Source: Streptomyces olivaceus
Lineage (GTDB): Bacteria; Actinomycetota; Actinomycetes; Streptomycetales; Streptomycetaceae
Assembly: GCF_000721235.1 (NCBI RefSeq)
Contig: NZ_JOFH01000026.1
Location: 1 to 64,000 of the forward strand
Direction: 5' to 3'
DNA: 64,000 nt
Shown piece after piece: positions 26,390 through 34,341 of this stretch. Under the pieces are notes generated by a model. It made no database searches. It was not told the DNA's origin and saw only the letters and a list, made by a program, of their open reading frames with translations. Numbering within the stretch: the first letter of the stretch is position 1; each line of letters begins with the position of its first letter. The position numbers and the translations under genes are program-made.

Positions 26390-27568
26390 TCACCCGACGG
26401 CGGTCACGGTCCCCGCCCCCACGGTCCGGCCGCCCTCGCGGACGGCGAATCCGAGTCCCGTCTCCAGCGGCACGTCCCGGCCCAGTTCCACCGTCATCGT
26501 GACGGTGTCCCCGGGCCTGGCGACGGCCGCCTCGCCGAGGTCCACGTCGCCGACGACGTCCGCGGTCCTGATGTAGAACTGCGGCCGGTAACCGGTGGTG
26601 AGCGGTGTCGAGCGGCCGCCCTCGCGCGTCGACAGCACGTACACCCGGGCCGAGAAGCGCCGCCCGGGCACGACGCTGCCGGGTGCGGCGACCACGTGCC
26701 CGCGCCGCACCGTGTCGCGGGCGACCCCGCGCAGCAGCAGCGCCACGTTGTCCCCGGCCTGCGCCTCCGCCATGGGCTTGCCGAACGTCTCCAGGCCGGT
26801 GACGACCGTCTCGGCCGACGCGCCGAGCACCTCGACGCGGTCGCCGACGCGGACGGTGCCGCGTTCGACGGCGCCGGTGACGACGGTGCCTCGGCCGGTG
26901 ATGGTGAGCACGTTCTCGACCGGCAGCAGGAACGGCGCGTCCAGGTACCGCTCGGGCACGGGTACGTAGGTGTCCACGGCGTCGAGCAGCGCCTCCACGG
27001 CGGCCGTCCACTTCGGGTCGCCCTCCAGCGCCTTCAGCCCGGAGACCCGTACGACGGGCACGGCGTCGCCGCCGTACCCCTGCGCGGTGAGCAGTTCGCG
27101 GACCTCCAGCTCCACGAGGTCGGTCAGCTCCGGGTCTCCCGCGTCGGCCTTGTTGAGCGCGACCACGATGTGGTCGACGCCCACCTGCCGGGCGAGCAGC
27201 ACGTGTTCGGCGGTCTGCGGCATGATCCCGTCCAGCGCGGAGACGACCAGGATCGCGCCGTCGAGCTGGGCGGCGCCGGTGACCATGTTCTTGACGTAGT
27301 CGGCGTGGCCCGGCATGTCCACGTGGGCGTAGTGCCGGGTGTCGGTCTCGTACTCGACGTGCGCGATGTTGATGGTGATGCCGCGCGCCGCCTCCTCCGG
27401 GGCGCGGTCGATGCGGTCGAACGGAACGTAGGGGGTGGTGCCGCCGCCCCCGCGCTCGGCGAGGACCTTGGTGATGGCGGCGGTCAGGGTCGTCTTGCCG
27501 TGGTCGACATGGCCCATCGTGCCGATGTTCAGATGCGGTTTGGTGCGGACGTACGCCGTCTTGGACAT
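26390..27568 (-). CDS. tuf3: Divergent elongation factor Tu (EF-Tu3 type)
   Basis: 392 aa from ATG at 27568. It is a complete EF-Tu: P-loop GHVDHGKTT, switch I RGITI, switch [14 protein letters not shown], and all three domains through [14 protein letters not shown] and [12 protein letters not shown]. Differences from housekeeping Streptomyces EF-Tu are conspicuous: Cys to Met in the DCPGHADY loop, SGLKAL for SALKAL in the G5 region, and many substitutions across domain II. From memory, Streptomyces tuf3 is a second EF-Tu used under stress and more resistant to kirromycin. The leader upstream has a hairpin (27621-27659). Its translation factor role is plausible but not shown. Confidence 0.85.
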   Translation of the reverse strand: MSKTAYVRTKPHLNIGTMGHVDHGKTTLTAAITKVLAERGGGGTTPYVPFDRIDRAPEEAARGITINIAHVEYETDTRHYAHVDMPGHADYVKNMVTGAAQLDGAILVVSALDGIMPQTAEHVLLARQVGVDHIVVALNKADAGDPELTDLVELEVRELLTAQGYGGDAVPVVRVSGLKALEGDPKWTAAVEALLDAVDTYVPVPERYLDAPFLLPVENVLTITGRGTVVTGAVERGTVRVGDRVEVLGASAETVVTGLETFGKPMAEAQAGDNVALLLRGVARDTVRRGHVVAAPGSVVPGRRFSARVYVLSTREGGRSTPLTTGYRPQFYIRTADVVGDVDLGEAAVARPGDTVTMTVELGRDVPLETGLGFAVREGGRTVGAGTVTAVG

Positions 27569-27620
27569 GGCGCTACCTCGAAGCCTGGTGGCGGTGGTGG
27601 GAACCCCTGGGGCCGGCCGA

Positions 27621-27659
27621 CCCTCCCCCTGCGGGGTCCGCCGGACATTCCGGGGAGGG
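27621..27659. promoter_or_regulatory. Hairpin in the tuf3 leader region
   Basis: CCCTCCCC (27621-27628) pairs exactly with GGGGAGGG (27652-27659) around a 23-nt GC-rich interior that can fold further. It lies 53-91 nt upstream of the tuf3 ATG on the minus strand. It could be a terminator after the AlkD-like gene or a leader element; the sequence cannot decide between these. Confidence 0.4.
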
Positions 27660-27843
27660 TCAGCTTCGGGCGCCGTCGACTGCGGCGGTGAGGTGGGGGA
27701 CGGCAGCCTTCGGGGCATCCGCGACCGCGGATGCTGCGAGGTGGAAGGCGTACCGGAACATGACGCCGATCCTCGCCGACGCCTCGTCCCACGTCGAATG
27801 GTTTTTGAGGGAACGACAGTTCGAAAGCGGCGGGGCGCCGGCG

Positions 27844-28569
27844 CTACGGCCCGACGTTCCGCAGCGCCTCCCGCACGGACAGCGGTGCGAGGCGCGTCCG
27901 GTGCCCGGCCACGAAGGCGCGCACCGCGTCCGGATCGGTCTTGGCGTACTCGCGCAGACACCAGCCGACGGCCTTGCGGACGAAGAAGTCGCCGTGGCCC
28001 GACCGGCGCGCGCAGTAGCCGAAGAGGCGCTCGGTGTCGGTGTTCTCCCGGTAGCGCAGTTGGTGCAGCAGCGCCGCGCGGACCAGCCAGCGGTCCTCGT
28101 CCTCGATCCAGGCGTCCATGTCGGCCGTGAGGCCGCGGTCGGCCGCGACCAGTCCCCCGACGACGTGCGCGGCGAGCAGGTCCACGGTGTCCCACCAGGG
28201 CACGGTGGTGAGCAGGTACCGGACCACGGGCAGGAAGCCGGAAGAGCAGTACGTCACATTGCGGCGCAGGAAGTCCACGGCGAAGTAGTGGTATTCGCGC
28301 TCGGGCAGCCGCCAGCAGCGCAGCGCCACCGCCGTGCAGTCCGCCTCGTCGGGACGGGGCACGCCGGCCAGTACGGTGCGGGACAGCCCACGGCGAACGG
28401 GCGAGGCCAGCCCCAGGAAAGGGGCCACGTCCCGCATGTACGCCCGGTTCTGCGCGGCCCGCCCGGGGTCGGCCGCGGCAGCGTACACGGCGGGGAGCCG
28501 CCGGAGCACCGTGTCGGCCAGAGCGCTGCGCGGCACGTCGCCCGGAATTCCCTCGCCTGTGACGCTCAT
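27844..28569 (-). CDS. AlkD-like DNA alkylation repair protein (HEAT-like)
   Basis: 241 aa from ATG at 28569; nearby in-frame starts at 28581 and 28596 are also possible, and none has a good ribosome site. The all-helical repeat architecture and motifs match the AlkD family of DNA glycosylases: [22 protein letters not shown] (the Trp-Asp pair that stacks on the lesion), [26 protein letters not shown] and [21 protein letters not shown]. These remove bulky or cationic N3/N7-alkyl purines. Context gives no link to the surrounding genes. Confidence 0.85.
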   Translation of the reverse strand: MSVTGEGIPGDVPRSALADTVLRRLPAVYAAAADPGRAAQNRAYMRDVAPFLGLASPVRRGLSRTVLAGVPRPDEADCTAVALRCWRLPEREYHYFAVDFLRRNVTYCSSGFLPVVRYLLTTVPWWDTVDLLAAHVVGGLVAADRGLTADMDAWIEDEDRWLVRAALLHQLRYRENTDTERLFGYCARRSGHGDFFVRKAVGWCLREYAKTDPDAVRAFVAGHRTRLAPLSVREALRNVGP

Positions 28570-28618
28570 GAGACGCACCATACGGCGATCACACACATAT
28601 GTCGGTTAGTGTCACCGG

Positions 28619-29398
28619 ATGCTCGATGCCACCACCCGCTCTGGGGGCACCGCCACGGTCACTCCCCGGACCGCAGCCACGGAACTCGCCGTCGCCACCG
28701 CGGCCGGACCGGTCGCCCCGACCGGCTTCGCCGCCCGCGCGACGAGAGTGCTGCTCTCGCCGTGGTCCCGGCTCTCCCTCCTCGTCGCCCTGCTGGCCGC
28801 GGCGGCGACGGCCGTTCTCCTGTTCCAGCCGCAGGATTTGCTGACCGACGGCTGGCCACCGCAGCTCGGCGGCGCCGCGGCGGCGATCGCCTACGCGGTG
28901 GCCTACGGGGTCTGCACGGTCGCGTTCGTGCCGCGTCCGCTGCTGAACCTGGCCGCCGGCGCGCTGTTCGGCTCCCAACTGGGGCTGGCCGCCGCGCTGG
29001 CGGGGACGGTGCTCGGGGCGGGGATCTCCTTCTGTCTCGGCCGGGCACTGGGCCAGGAGGCGCTGCGCCCACTGCTGCGCGGGAAGTGGCTGAAGGCCGC
29101 GGACGGACAGCTGAGCCGGCACGGTTTCCGGTCGATGCTGGCGGTGCGGCTGTTCCCCGGAGTGCCGTTCGCCGCGGCCAACTACTGCGCGGCCGTCTCC
29201 CGCATGGGTCTGCTGCCCTTCCTGCTGGCGACGGGGCTCGGCTCGATCCCCAACACCGCTGCCTACGTCGTCGCGGGCGCCCGCGCCTCGACCCCGACGT
29301 CTCCCGCCTTCCTGATCGCGCTGGCCTGCATCGCCCTGCCGGGCCTCGCGGGCGTGGTGGTGGCGTGGCGCAAGCGCCACCGGCTGCGCGGCGACTGA
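28619..29398 (+). CDS. TVP38/TMEM64-like VTT-domain membrane protein
   Basis: 259 aa from ATG at 28619. A 45-residue Ala/Thr-rich N-terminus precedes about five to six membrane helices, and the VTT signature is visible: FVPRPLLNLAAGALFGSQLG, SFCLGRALGQEALRPLL, and the LAVRLFPGVPFAAANYCAAVSRM block. These proteins belong to the DedA superfamily and may move lipids. The gene is followed immediately by a GC-rich hairpin. It is divergent from the alkylation-repair gene, whose start is about 50 bp away. Confidence 0.82.
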   Translation: MLDATTRSGGTATVTPRTAATELAVATAAGPVAPTGFAARATRVLLSPWSRLSLLVALLAAAATAVLLFQPQDLLTDGWPPQLGGAAAAIAYAVAYGVCTVAFVPRPLLNLAAGALFGSQLGLAAALAGTVLGAGISFCLGRALGQEALRPLLRGKWLKAADGQLSRHGFRSMLAVRLFPGVPFAAANYCAAVSRMGLLPFLLATGLGSIPNTAAYVVAGARASTPTSPAFLIALACIALPGLAGVVVAWRKRHRLRGD

Positions 29399-29418
29399 CC
29401 CCCGCGGCGGCGCGGGGG
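29399..29418 (+). terminator. GC-rich hairpin terminator after the VTT-domain gene
   Basis: CCCCCGCG (29399-29406), GCGG loop, CGCGGGGG (29411-29418): a perfect 8-bp stem directly after the stop codon of the VTT-domain protein. No T-tract follows. The position is that of an intrinsic terminator. Confidence 0.55.
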
Positions 29419-29575
29419 CCCGCCCGGCGGCGCCGCGGCCACTCACCCCCTGTGGCCTGGACTTCATTTTGGGGCGCTACGCTGCCCCTCGGCACGCTTG
29501 ATCCCGATCACCGCACACCGCGGTCCGGTGTGTCCGTCGACCCTTTCTCGACCGCCCTTTGGACTCCGTAACCTC

Positions 29576-30451
29576 ATGTCTTGGTTTGAATCCCTCATCC
29601 TCGGACTCGTCCAGGGGCTGACCGAATTCCTTCCCGTGTCGTCCAGTGCGCACCTGCGCCTGACCGCGGCGTTCTCCGGCTGGCACGACCCGGGTGCGGC
29701 CTTCACGGCGATCACGCAGATCGGCACCGAGGCCGCGGTGCTCATCTACTTCCGCAACGACATCGGCCGGATTCTCGCGGCGTGGACGCGGTCCCTGACC
29801 GACAAGTCGATGCGCCGCAATCCGGACGCCCGCATGGGCTGGCTGGTCATCGTCGGCTCGATCCCGATCGGCGTGCTCGGCCTCACGCTGAAGGACAGCA
29901 TCGAGGGCCCCTTCCGCGACCTGCGGATCACCGCGACGATGCTGATCGTCGTCGGCGTGGTCATCGGCATCGCCGACCGGAGGGCCGCCCGGGACGAGAA
30001 GGGCGGCCGGCACCGTGCGCCGCAGCAGCGCAAGGAGCTGGAGAACATCGGCGTCCGGGACGGCCTCATCTACGGCCTCTGCCAGGCGGCGGCCCTGATC
30101 CCCGGCGTCTCCCGCTCCGGCGCGACCATCAGCGGCGGTCTCTTCATGGGATACCGGCGCGAGGCGGCCGCCCGGTATTCGTTCCTGCTCGCGATCCCGG
30201 CGGTGCTCGCGTCCGGCGTGTTCGAGCTCAAGGACGCGATGGAGAACGACCACGTCTCCTGGGGGCCGACGCTCTTCGCCACGGTCATCGCGTTCGGCAG
30301 CGGATACGCGGTCATCGCATGGTTCATGAAGTTCATCTCGACCAAGAGCTTCATGCCGTTCGTCTGGTACCGCATCGCGCTCGGCATCGTCATCATCGCC
30401 CTGGTCGCGGCGGGAGTACTGAGCCCGCACGCCGCGGAGTCGTCCGGCTGA
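29576..30451 (+). CDS. uppP: Undecaprenyl-diphosphate phosphatase UppP/BacA
   Basis: 291 aa from ATG at 29576 (MSWFESLILGLVQG), the canonical UppP start; an upstream open stretch is not used. Catalytic motifs are present: LTEFLPVSSSAHL, and the second block with PGVSRSGATISGGLFMGY (the P-G-[V/I]-S-R-S-G signature). About seven to eight membrane helices are visible. The enzyme dephosphorylates undecaprenyl diphosphate to regenerate the carrier lipid for peptidoglycan synthesis, and its overexpression gives bacitracin resistance. A short charged insertion (DEKGGRHRAPQQRKEL) occurs in the middle loop. Confidence 0.95.
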   Translation: MSWFESLILGLVQGLTEFLPVSSSAHLRLTAAFSGWHDPGAAFTAITQIGTEAAVLIYFRNDIGRILAAWTRSLTDKSMRRNPDARMGWLVIVGSIPIGVLGLTLKDSIEGPFRDLRITATMLIVVGVVIGIADRRAARDEKGGRHRAPQQRKELENIGVRDGLIYGLCQAAALIPGVSRSGATISGGLFMGYRREAAARYSFLLAIPAVLASGVFELKDAMENDHVSWGPTLFATVIAFGSGYAVIAWFMKFISTKSFMPFVWYRIALGIVIIALVAAGVLSPHAAESSG

Positions 30452-30706
30452 CCTTCCAGGTGAATGCGCATCCCACCCGGGACCGGGGCCACGGGCTTGT
30501 CCCCCGCGCGAGCTACACAGAGGTGTCCACCAGCGGGTGACGACTCCGAGCCGCCGCGGCCGTAGCTTTACAACCGGAAGAATCCAGTAGACCGCAAGGG
30601 CGAAGCTGAAACGGCCGGGGCTCTGGCGATGCGGCGGGCGCCATACGTGCGGGCCCTTGGCCGCGTTCGCACAGATGCCAACGCGCGACAACAAGAACGG
30701 GTAATC

Positions 30707-31081
30707 ATGAAACTGGCATTCAAGGCCTCGTTAGCAGGAGCAGTCCTCGCCTCGACCGCCGTACTGGCGGCTCCGGGAACCGCATCGGCTGATGAACCCG
30801 TGACCCGCTGCGAAACAGGCGAGATCTGCCTCTACGATGGCCACAATCTCACCGGTAGCAACCTGCAGCTCAAGTACGGGGTGGACACCCCCGACATCGG
30901 CTGGGCGTGGAACGACCGAGCCAGCTCGGTGTGGAACCGTGGCGAGGGGTTCGTCTGTATCTACACTGACGCCGACTACCGCGGCCACCATTACTCCATC
31001 CCGCCGGGTGAGAAGCAGGAACTTCTCTTCCTCTACGACAACGCGGTGAGCTCCCTCGAATACGGTGGCTGCGGGGGCTGA
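30707..31081 (+). CDS. Secreted peptidase inhibitor family I36 protein with a TTA codon
   Basis: 124 aa from ATG at 30707. A Sec signal peptide is clear (MKLAFKASLAGAVLAS, cleavage likely after TASA). The mature part has I36/SMPI-type beta-crystallin-fold features: CETGEICLYDGHNLTGSNLQ, ASSVWNRGEGFVCIYTDADYRG, and a final SSLEYGGCGG with two cysteines. Related inhibitors from Streptomyces block metallo- or serine proteases outside the cell. The ninth codon is TTA (30731-30733), the only TTA I noticed in any coding frame in the window. In Streptomyces TTA is read by bldA tRNA, so production is likely tied to development. Confidence 0.85.
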   Translation: MKLAFKASLAGAVLASTAVLAAPGTASADEPVTRCETGEICLYDGHNLTGSNLQLKYGVDTPDIGWAWNDRASSVWNRGEGFVCIYTDADYRGHHYSIPPGEKQELLFLYDNAVSSLEYGGCGG

Positions 31082-31151
31082 GCCGACCGGCTGACCGTCC
31101 CCCTCGAACTCGATACCGGCCCGCGGGGCCTTGGCCCAGGCTTGCGGTCCA

Positions 31152-31619
31152 TCAGGCGACCGCCCCACCCGCGTTCCTGATCAGCTGCTGGAGCACCTTC
31201 ACCGTGGTGACGTAGTCCGCGTCGTCGATGCCCTCGTGGAGGGCGGCGCGGATCGCGGGGGCGTTGCGGGCCAGATCGACGCGGGCCTGTTCTCCTTCCG
31301 GGGTGAGCCACAGCCGGCCCTCGGCGTCCTGGGTCAGCCGGCCGCGTTCAAGGAGCGCCTCTGCTTCCGCCGCCAGGTCGTCCTCGGGACGGATGTAGGA
31401 GGCCATTGCCTTCCGCAGCTCGGGCAGGGTCATCCCCTCACCGTCGGGCGAGATGTCGTTCGCAGACAGGTTGCGCAGCAACCAGAACTGGGGCTGGGTG
31501 TACCCCTTTTCGGCCTGCCGGGCGCGGGTGTAGGCGATGAGCGCCTCGTAGGCGACACCGGTCCAGTACGCGGCGGGCTGTCCGGCGAGTTCGGCGTCGG
31601 AGACCTGCTGTGTCGTCAT
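31152..31619 (-). CDS. MarR-type winged-helix regulator
   Basis: 155 aa from ATG at 31619. The N-terminal helices (YWTGVAYEALIAYTRARQAEKGYTQPQFWLLRNL) and a winged-helix segment (MTLPELRKAM, LERGRLTQDAEGRLWLTPEG) match the MarR family, though the recognition helix region is degenerate. A 5-bp inverted repeat CTCAA(N6)TTGAG lies at 31688-31703, about 70 bp upstream, and could be its own operator. It lies convergent with the I36 gene, 132 bp downstream of the MBL-fold gene. Confidence 0.72.
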   Translation of the reverse strand: MTTQQVSDAELAGQPAAYWTGVAYEALIAYTRARQAEKGYTQPQFWLLRNLSANDISPDGEGMTLPELRKAMASYIRPEDDLAAEAEALLERGRLTQDAEGRLWLTPEGEQARVDLARNAPAIRAALHEGIDDADYVTTVKVLQQLIRNAGGAVA

Positions 31620-31687
31620 GGGACGTCCCTCCGTGCACTTCGGTGTGGAGCCCGCACACCGTGCGGGACATGGGGAGACCGTATGAC

Positions 31688-31703
31688 CTCAAGTGCGGTT
31701 GAG
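31688..31703. promoter_or_regulatory. Possible MarR operator CTCAA(N6)TTGAG
   Basis: CTCAAGTGCGGTTGAG is a near-perfect palindrome in the 132-bp spacer upstream of the MarR-type regulator and downstream of the MBL-fold hydrolase. Its size and position are typical of MarR operators. No direct evidence is available. Confidence 0.4.
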
Positions 31704-31751
31704 GACAAGCAGGTGATCAGGAACGCGTGCCCGCTCTCCGGGGCCTGGGCT

Positions 31752-32396
31752 CTACAGCCGGACGGTGGTGCCGGACTCGATCCGGTCGATGGGCGTGCCG
31801 GTCAGACCCTTCTCGCCGAGGAGACTGGCGGTGGAGTGCTGGCCCAGGTCGCTGAGCATGAGTTCGTGGATCTGGATGATGCGCTCGGGCCTGACTGCGC
31901 GGACGTAGTCGGCGGCTTCACCGAGCTTCGTCCATGGGCCGCTCGTCGGCAGCAGGAGGGTGCGTACGGGAGCGTCGGGGGCGAAGTAGGCGTCGCCGGG
32001 GTGGTAGACGGCTCCGTCGTCGAGGAGGTAGCCGACGTTGTCGGGGCATGGAATGTCGGCGTGGATCGGCGCGTGGCGGTGGCCGTGGACGGTGGCGGTG
32101 ATGGAACCGACGCTGAAGGTGTCGCCCGCGGCGACGGCGTGGACGCGGCCGTCATGACTGCCGAGGGTGGCCGCGACAGCGGCTGTGCCGTAGACCTGCA
32201 GCCCACTCTGGGCTCCGAGAGCAGCGGCGACGAGCTTTTCGTCGAAGTGGTCGAAGTGTTCGTGGGTGATCAGAACGGCGTGGGCCTGGGTGACGGCTTC
32301 CGCCGCGTCCGGGGTGAAGGTGCCGGGGTCGATGACCAGGCGGGTGCCGTCCTTCTCGAGCGTGACGCAGGCATGGGCGTGCTTGGTGAGCTTCAC
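31752..32396 (-). CDS. MBL-fold metallo-hydrolase (UlaG-like)
   Basis: 214 aa from GTG at 32396, chosen because GGAAAGGA lies about 7 nt upstream and it gives MKLTKHAHACVTLE, a normal family start. The metallo-beta-lactamase motif THEHFDHFD (HxHxDH) is at about residues 46-54. Further metal ligands are the histidines of HGHRH, the aspartate of HPGDAYF, and IQIHEL near the C-terminus. The group hydrolyses phosphoesters, lactones or nucleotides; the substrate is unknown. It is divergent from the MarR gene, with a 156-bp shared promoter region. Confidence 0.85.
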   Translation of the reverse strand: MKLTKHAHACVTLEKDGTRLVIDPGTFTPDAAEAVTQAHAVLITHEHFDHFDEKLVAAALGAQSGLQVYGTAAVAATLGSHDGRVHAVAAGDTFSVGSITATVHGHRHAPIHADIPCPDNVGYLLDDGAVYHPGDAYFAPDAPVRTLLLPTSGPWTKLGEAADYVRAVRPERIIQIHELMLSDLGQHSTASLLGEKGLTGTPIDRIESGTTVRL

Positions 32397-32427
32397 AGTG
32401 GATCCTTTCCGAGCCGGCACATTTCTA

Positions 32428-32529
32428 CAACCAAACTATGTAACCTGACTATACACATTGCATCGATGCGCGCATCCGACGCCGCCACCCGCCAAAGCAT
32501 CAATGTAGCTAACGTGTACAGTTTGGTTG
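32428..32529. promoter_or_regulatory. Inverted CAACCAAACT/AGTTTGGTTG arms in the MBL-MarR divergent promoter region
   Basis: CAACCAAACT at 32428-32437 and its exact inverse AGTTTGGTTG at 32520-32529 sit 82 nt apart, each near one of two divergent genes (MBL start 32396 minus; MarR start 32553 plus). The interior is unusually AT-rich for this genome (ATACACATTG, AATGTAGC). The pair is consistent with two half-sites or two operators of the MarR repressor controlling both directions. Confidence 0.5.
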
Positions 32530-32552
32530 ATAGATGTGGGTAAGCTGACACC

Positions 32553-32978
32553 ATGGACGAGAATCAGTTGGCTGAGGAACTTCGCCTGACTGTCGGACGG
32601 CTCGTACGCACTGTGCGCACCGCCGACACGATGCCGCCCGGCGAGGCCGCGGTCCTGGGCTACCTGGACCGCAGCGGCCCGCTGACCACCGCCGATGTCG
32701 CGCAACAGCGGGGAGTCAGCCACCAGTCGGCTGCCAAGGCGGTCAAAGAACTCCTGACCCGGGGCCTGGTGCGTGCCGAGCCACACCCCAGCGACGGCCG
32801 CAAGCTGTTGCTCCACCTCACGCCCGCGGGAAGTGACCGTCTGACCGAGGAGCGCCGAAGGCGTGCGCACTGGCTCGGCACCGCGATCAACGATGCCCTC
32901 GGTTCCGATGAACGAAAGACGCTTGAGGCGGCGCTGCCACTGCTGTCGCGCCTTGCCACACACTTGGATGGCAGGTAA
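32553..32978 (+). CDS. MarR family repressor, divergent from the MBL-fold gene
   Basis: 141 aa from ATG at 32553 with GGTAAG upstream. A full MarR winged helix is visible: PGEAAVLGYLDRSGPLTTADVAQQRG, recognition helix VSHQSAAKAVKELLTRGLV, and wing HPSDGRKLLLHLTPAG. It is probably a homodimeric repressor of itself and of the adjacent hydrolase gene, as is common for such divergent pairs. The 10-bp inverted arms in the shared 156-bp spacer are candidate operators. The ligand is unknown. Confidence 0.9.
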   Translation: MDENQLAEELRLTVGRLVRTVRTADTMPPGEAAVLGYLDRSGPLTTADVAQQRGVSHQSAAKAVKELLTRGLVRAEPHPSDGRKLLLHLTPAGSDRLTEERRRRAHWLGTAINDALGSDERKTLEAALPLLSRLATHLDGR

Positions 32979-33146
32979 GCCGGGGCTGCCGTCCGGGCGG
33001 GCAGGGGGCCTTCGGGGACTGGTGGACCACCGGGCAGTCCGAGGCTGGGAGCCGACGGGACACGCGCACCCGGAGCTGGTCCACCGCTGCCGGCCGCGTA
33101 GCCGTCCGGTAGCGCAGTGTCAGTGCTTGCCCCTAGGCTTGTCCGC

Positions 33147-33326
33147 ATGTCCCCCAAATACGCGACCCCTGGTTCCGTGCGGTCCGCCGCGGAACTGAAC
33201 GATCAGATCCGTGCGCTGTGGCGGCGCGCGGGCGGGACCCTGTCCGCGCAGGAGCGTGTGGAGTACGAGCTGCTGGTGGTCGAGTGGGCGACCGCGATCC
33301 GCGGCGAGGTCATCGAGGCGGCCTGA
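33147..33326 (+). CDS. Small hypothetical protein, 59 aa
   Basis: 59 aa from ATG at 33147 (MSPKYATPGSVRSAAEL); a further GTG lies 10 codons upstream but lacks a ribosome site. The composition is helical and slightly charged: LNDQIRALWRRAGGTLSAQERVEYELLVVEW. It reads as a genuine small gene because the codon usage is normal and the spacing to its neighbours is open, but no family is recognised. Confidence is moderate. Confidence 0.55.
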   Translation: MSPKYATPGSVRSAAELNDQIRALWRRAGGTLSAQERVEYELLVVEWATAIRGEVIEAA

Positions 33327-33431
33327 GGCGGGGTCCTTCCGGGCCGGGAGGGCGGCCCCCACGGGCCAGGTTCTCGGCGCCGTAGCGCACCCCCCGGAGA
33401 GTGCAGCCCGTCCCGGCCGGTCCCGCCGGTG

Positions 33432-34172
33432 TCAGCGACCGCCCGCCACGCGGAGCACCGTGCCCGTCGTGTACGACGCGTCGGACGACATCAGCCAGGA
33501 GATCGCGGCGGCGATCTCCTCCGCCCGTCCCGCCCGCCCCATCGGCACCGTCGCCCCCATCCGCCGCGCCCGGTCCGCGTCGCCCGCCGCCGCGTGCATC
33601 TCGGTGTCGATCACGCCGGGCGCGACGGCGTTCACCCTGATCCCGTCCGGACCGAGCTCCTTGGCCAGCCCCAGCGTCAGCGCGTCGACGCCCGCCTTGG
33701 TCGCCGCGTAGTGCACGTACTCCCCGGGACTGCCCAGGGTCGCCGCGCCCGACGACACGTTCACGACGACGCCGCCGCCCCGCGCCGTCATCAGCCGCGC
33801 GGCACGCCTGGCGCAGAGCAGCACGCCCAGCAGGTTGACGTCGAGGACCCGGCGCAGGTCCGCGGGGTCGCTGTCGGCGAGGCGCCCGAGCGGGCCGGTC
33901 ACGGCCGCGTTGTTCACCAGTCCCGTGACCGGGCCGAGGCGCTCCTCGGCCACGTCGAAGAGCCGGTCGACGTCGGCCTCCACCGAGGTGTCCGCCCGCA
34001 CCGCCACGCCCCGTCCGCCCGCCTCGCGCACCCCGGCGACCACCGACTCGGCCGCCGCCGAGTCGCGCGCGTAGCCGACGACGACGTCGTGTCCGTCCGC
34101 CGCGAGCCGCAGGCAGGTCGCCGCACCGATCCCCCGGCCGCCGCCGGTGACCACCGTGAGAGGCCGCACCAT
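33432..34172 (-). CDS. SDR family oxidoreductase
   Basis: 246 aa from ATG at 34172, which has GGAGG about 6 nt upstream; a longer frame to 34199 is less supported. Motifs: TVVTGGGRGIGAATCLRLA (cofactor loop), LVNNAA, NVSSGAATLGSPGEYVHYAATKAG (Ser, YxxxK), NAVAPGVIDTEM and GTVLRVAGGR at the end. It is FabG-like and NAD(P)-dependent, with unknown substrate. It follows a 17-bp palindrome around its promoter and is convergent with the 59-aa gene. Confidence 0.9.
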   Translation of the reverse strand: MVRPLTVVTGGGRGIGAATCLRLAADGHDVVVGYARDSAAAESVVAGVREAGGRGVAVRADTSVEADVDRLFDVAEERLGPVTGLVNNAAVTGPLGRLADSDPADLRRVLDVNLLGVLLCARRAARLMTARGGGVVVNVSSGAATLGSPGEYVHYAATKAGVDALTLGLAKELGPDGIRVNAVAPGVIDTEMHAAAGDADRARRMGATVPMGRAGRAEEIAAAISWLMSSDASYTTGTVLRVAGGR

Positions 34173-34188
34173 GAATACCTCCATATTT

Positions 34189-34205
34189 TGATCGATCATC
34201 GATCA
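34189..34205. promoter_or_regulatory. Palindrome TGATCGATCATCGATCA upstream of the SDR gene
   Basis: The 17-bp sequence reads as its own inverse except at the central base, so it is a near-perfect palindrome with 8-bp arms. It lies about 17 bp upstream of the SDR start codon (34172, minus strand), where a TetR-type operator would block transcription. No TetR gene is adjacent. Confidence 0.45.
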
Positions 34206-34341
34206 CCCTAGAGGAATCGATCGCCCTTGAGGAGGTGTCGGACGCCGCCCGGACCCGCGCCCCGCAGGGCTCGGTGTGATCAACTGAATTCGCCCTCGTC
34301 GCGAGCGCACACTGAAGGCATCAGGGGGTAGGGAGGCGCCC

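Noticed and set aside
26292..27011. N-terminal extension of the spermidine-synthase-like gene
   Set aside because: It lies under the EF-Tu gene and reads as arginine-rich noise; ATG at 26291 gives the normal family start.
30452..30706. A riboswitch upstream of the I36 inhibitor gene
   Set aside because: The 255-bp leader has no ydaO-like or other consensus that I recognise; no structure was convincing.
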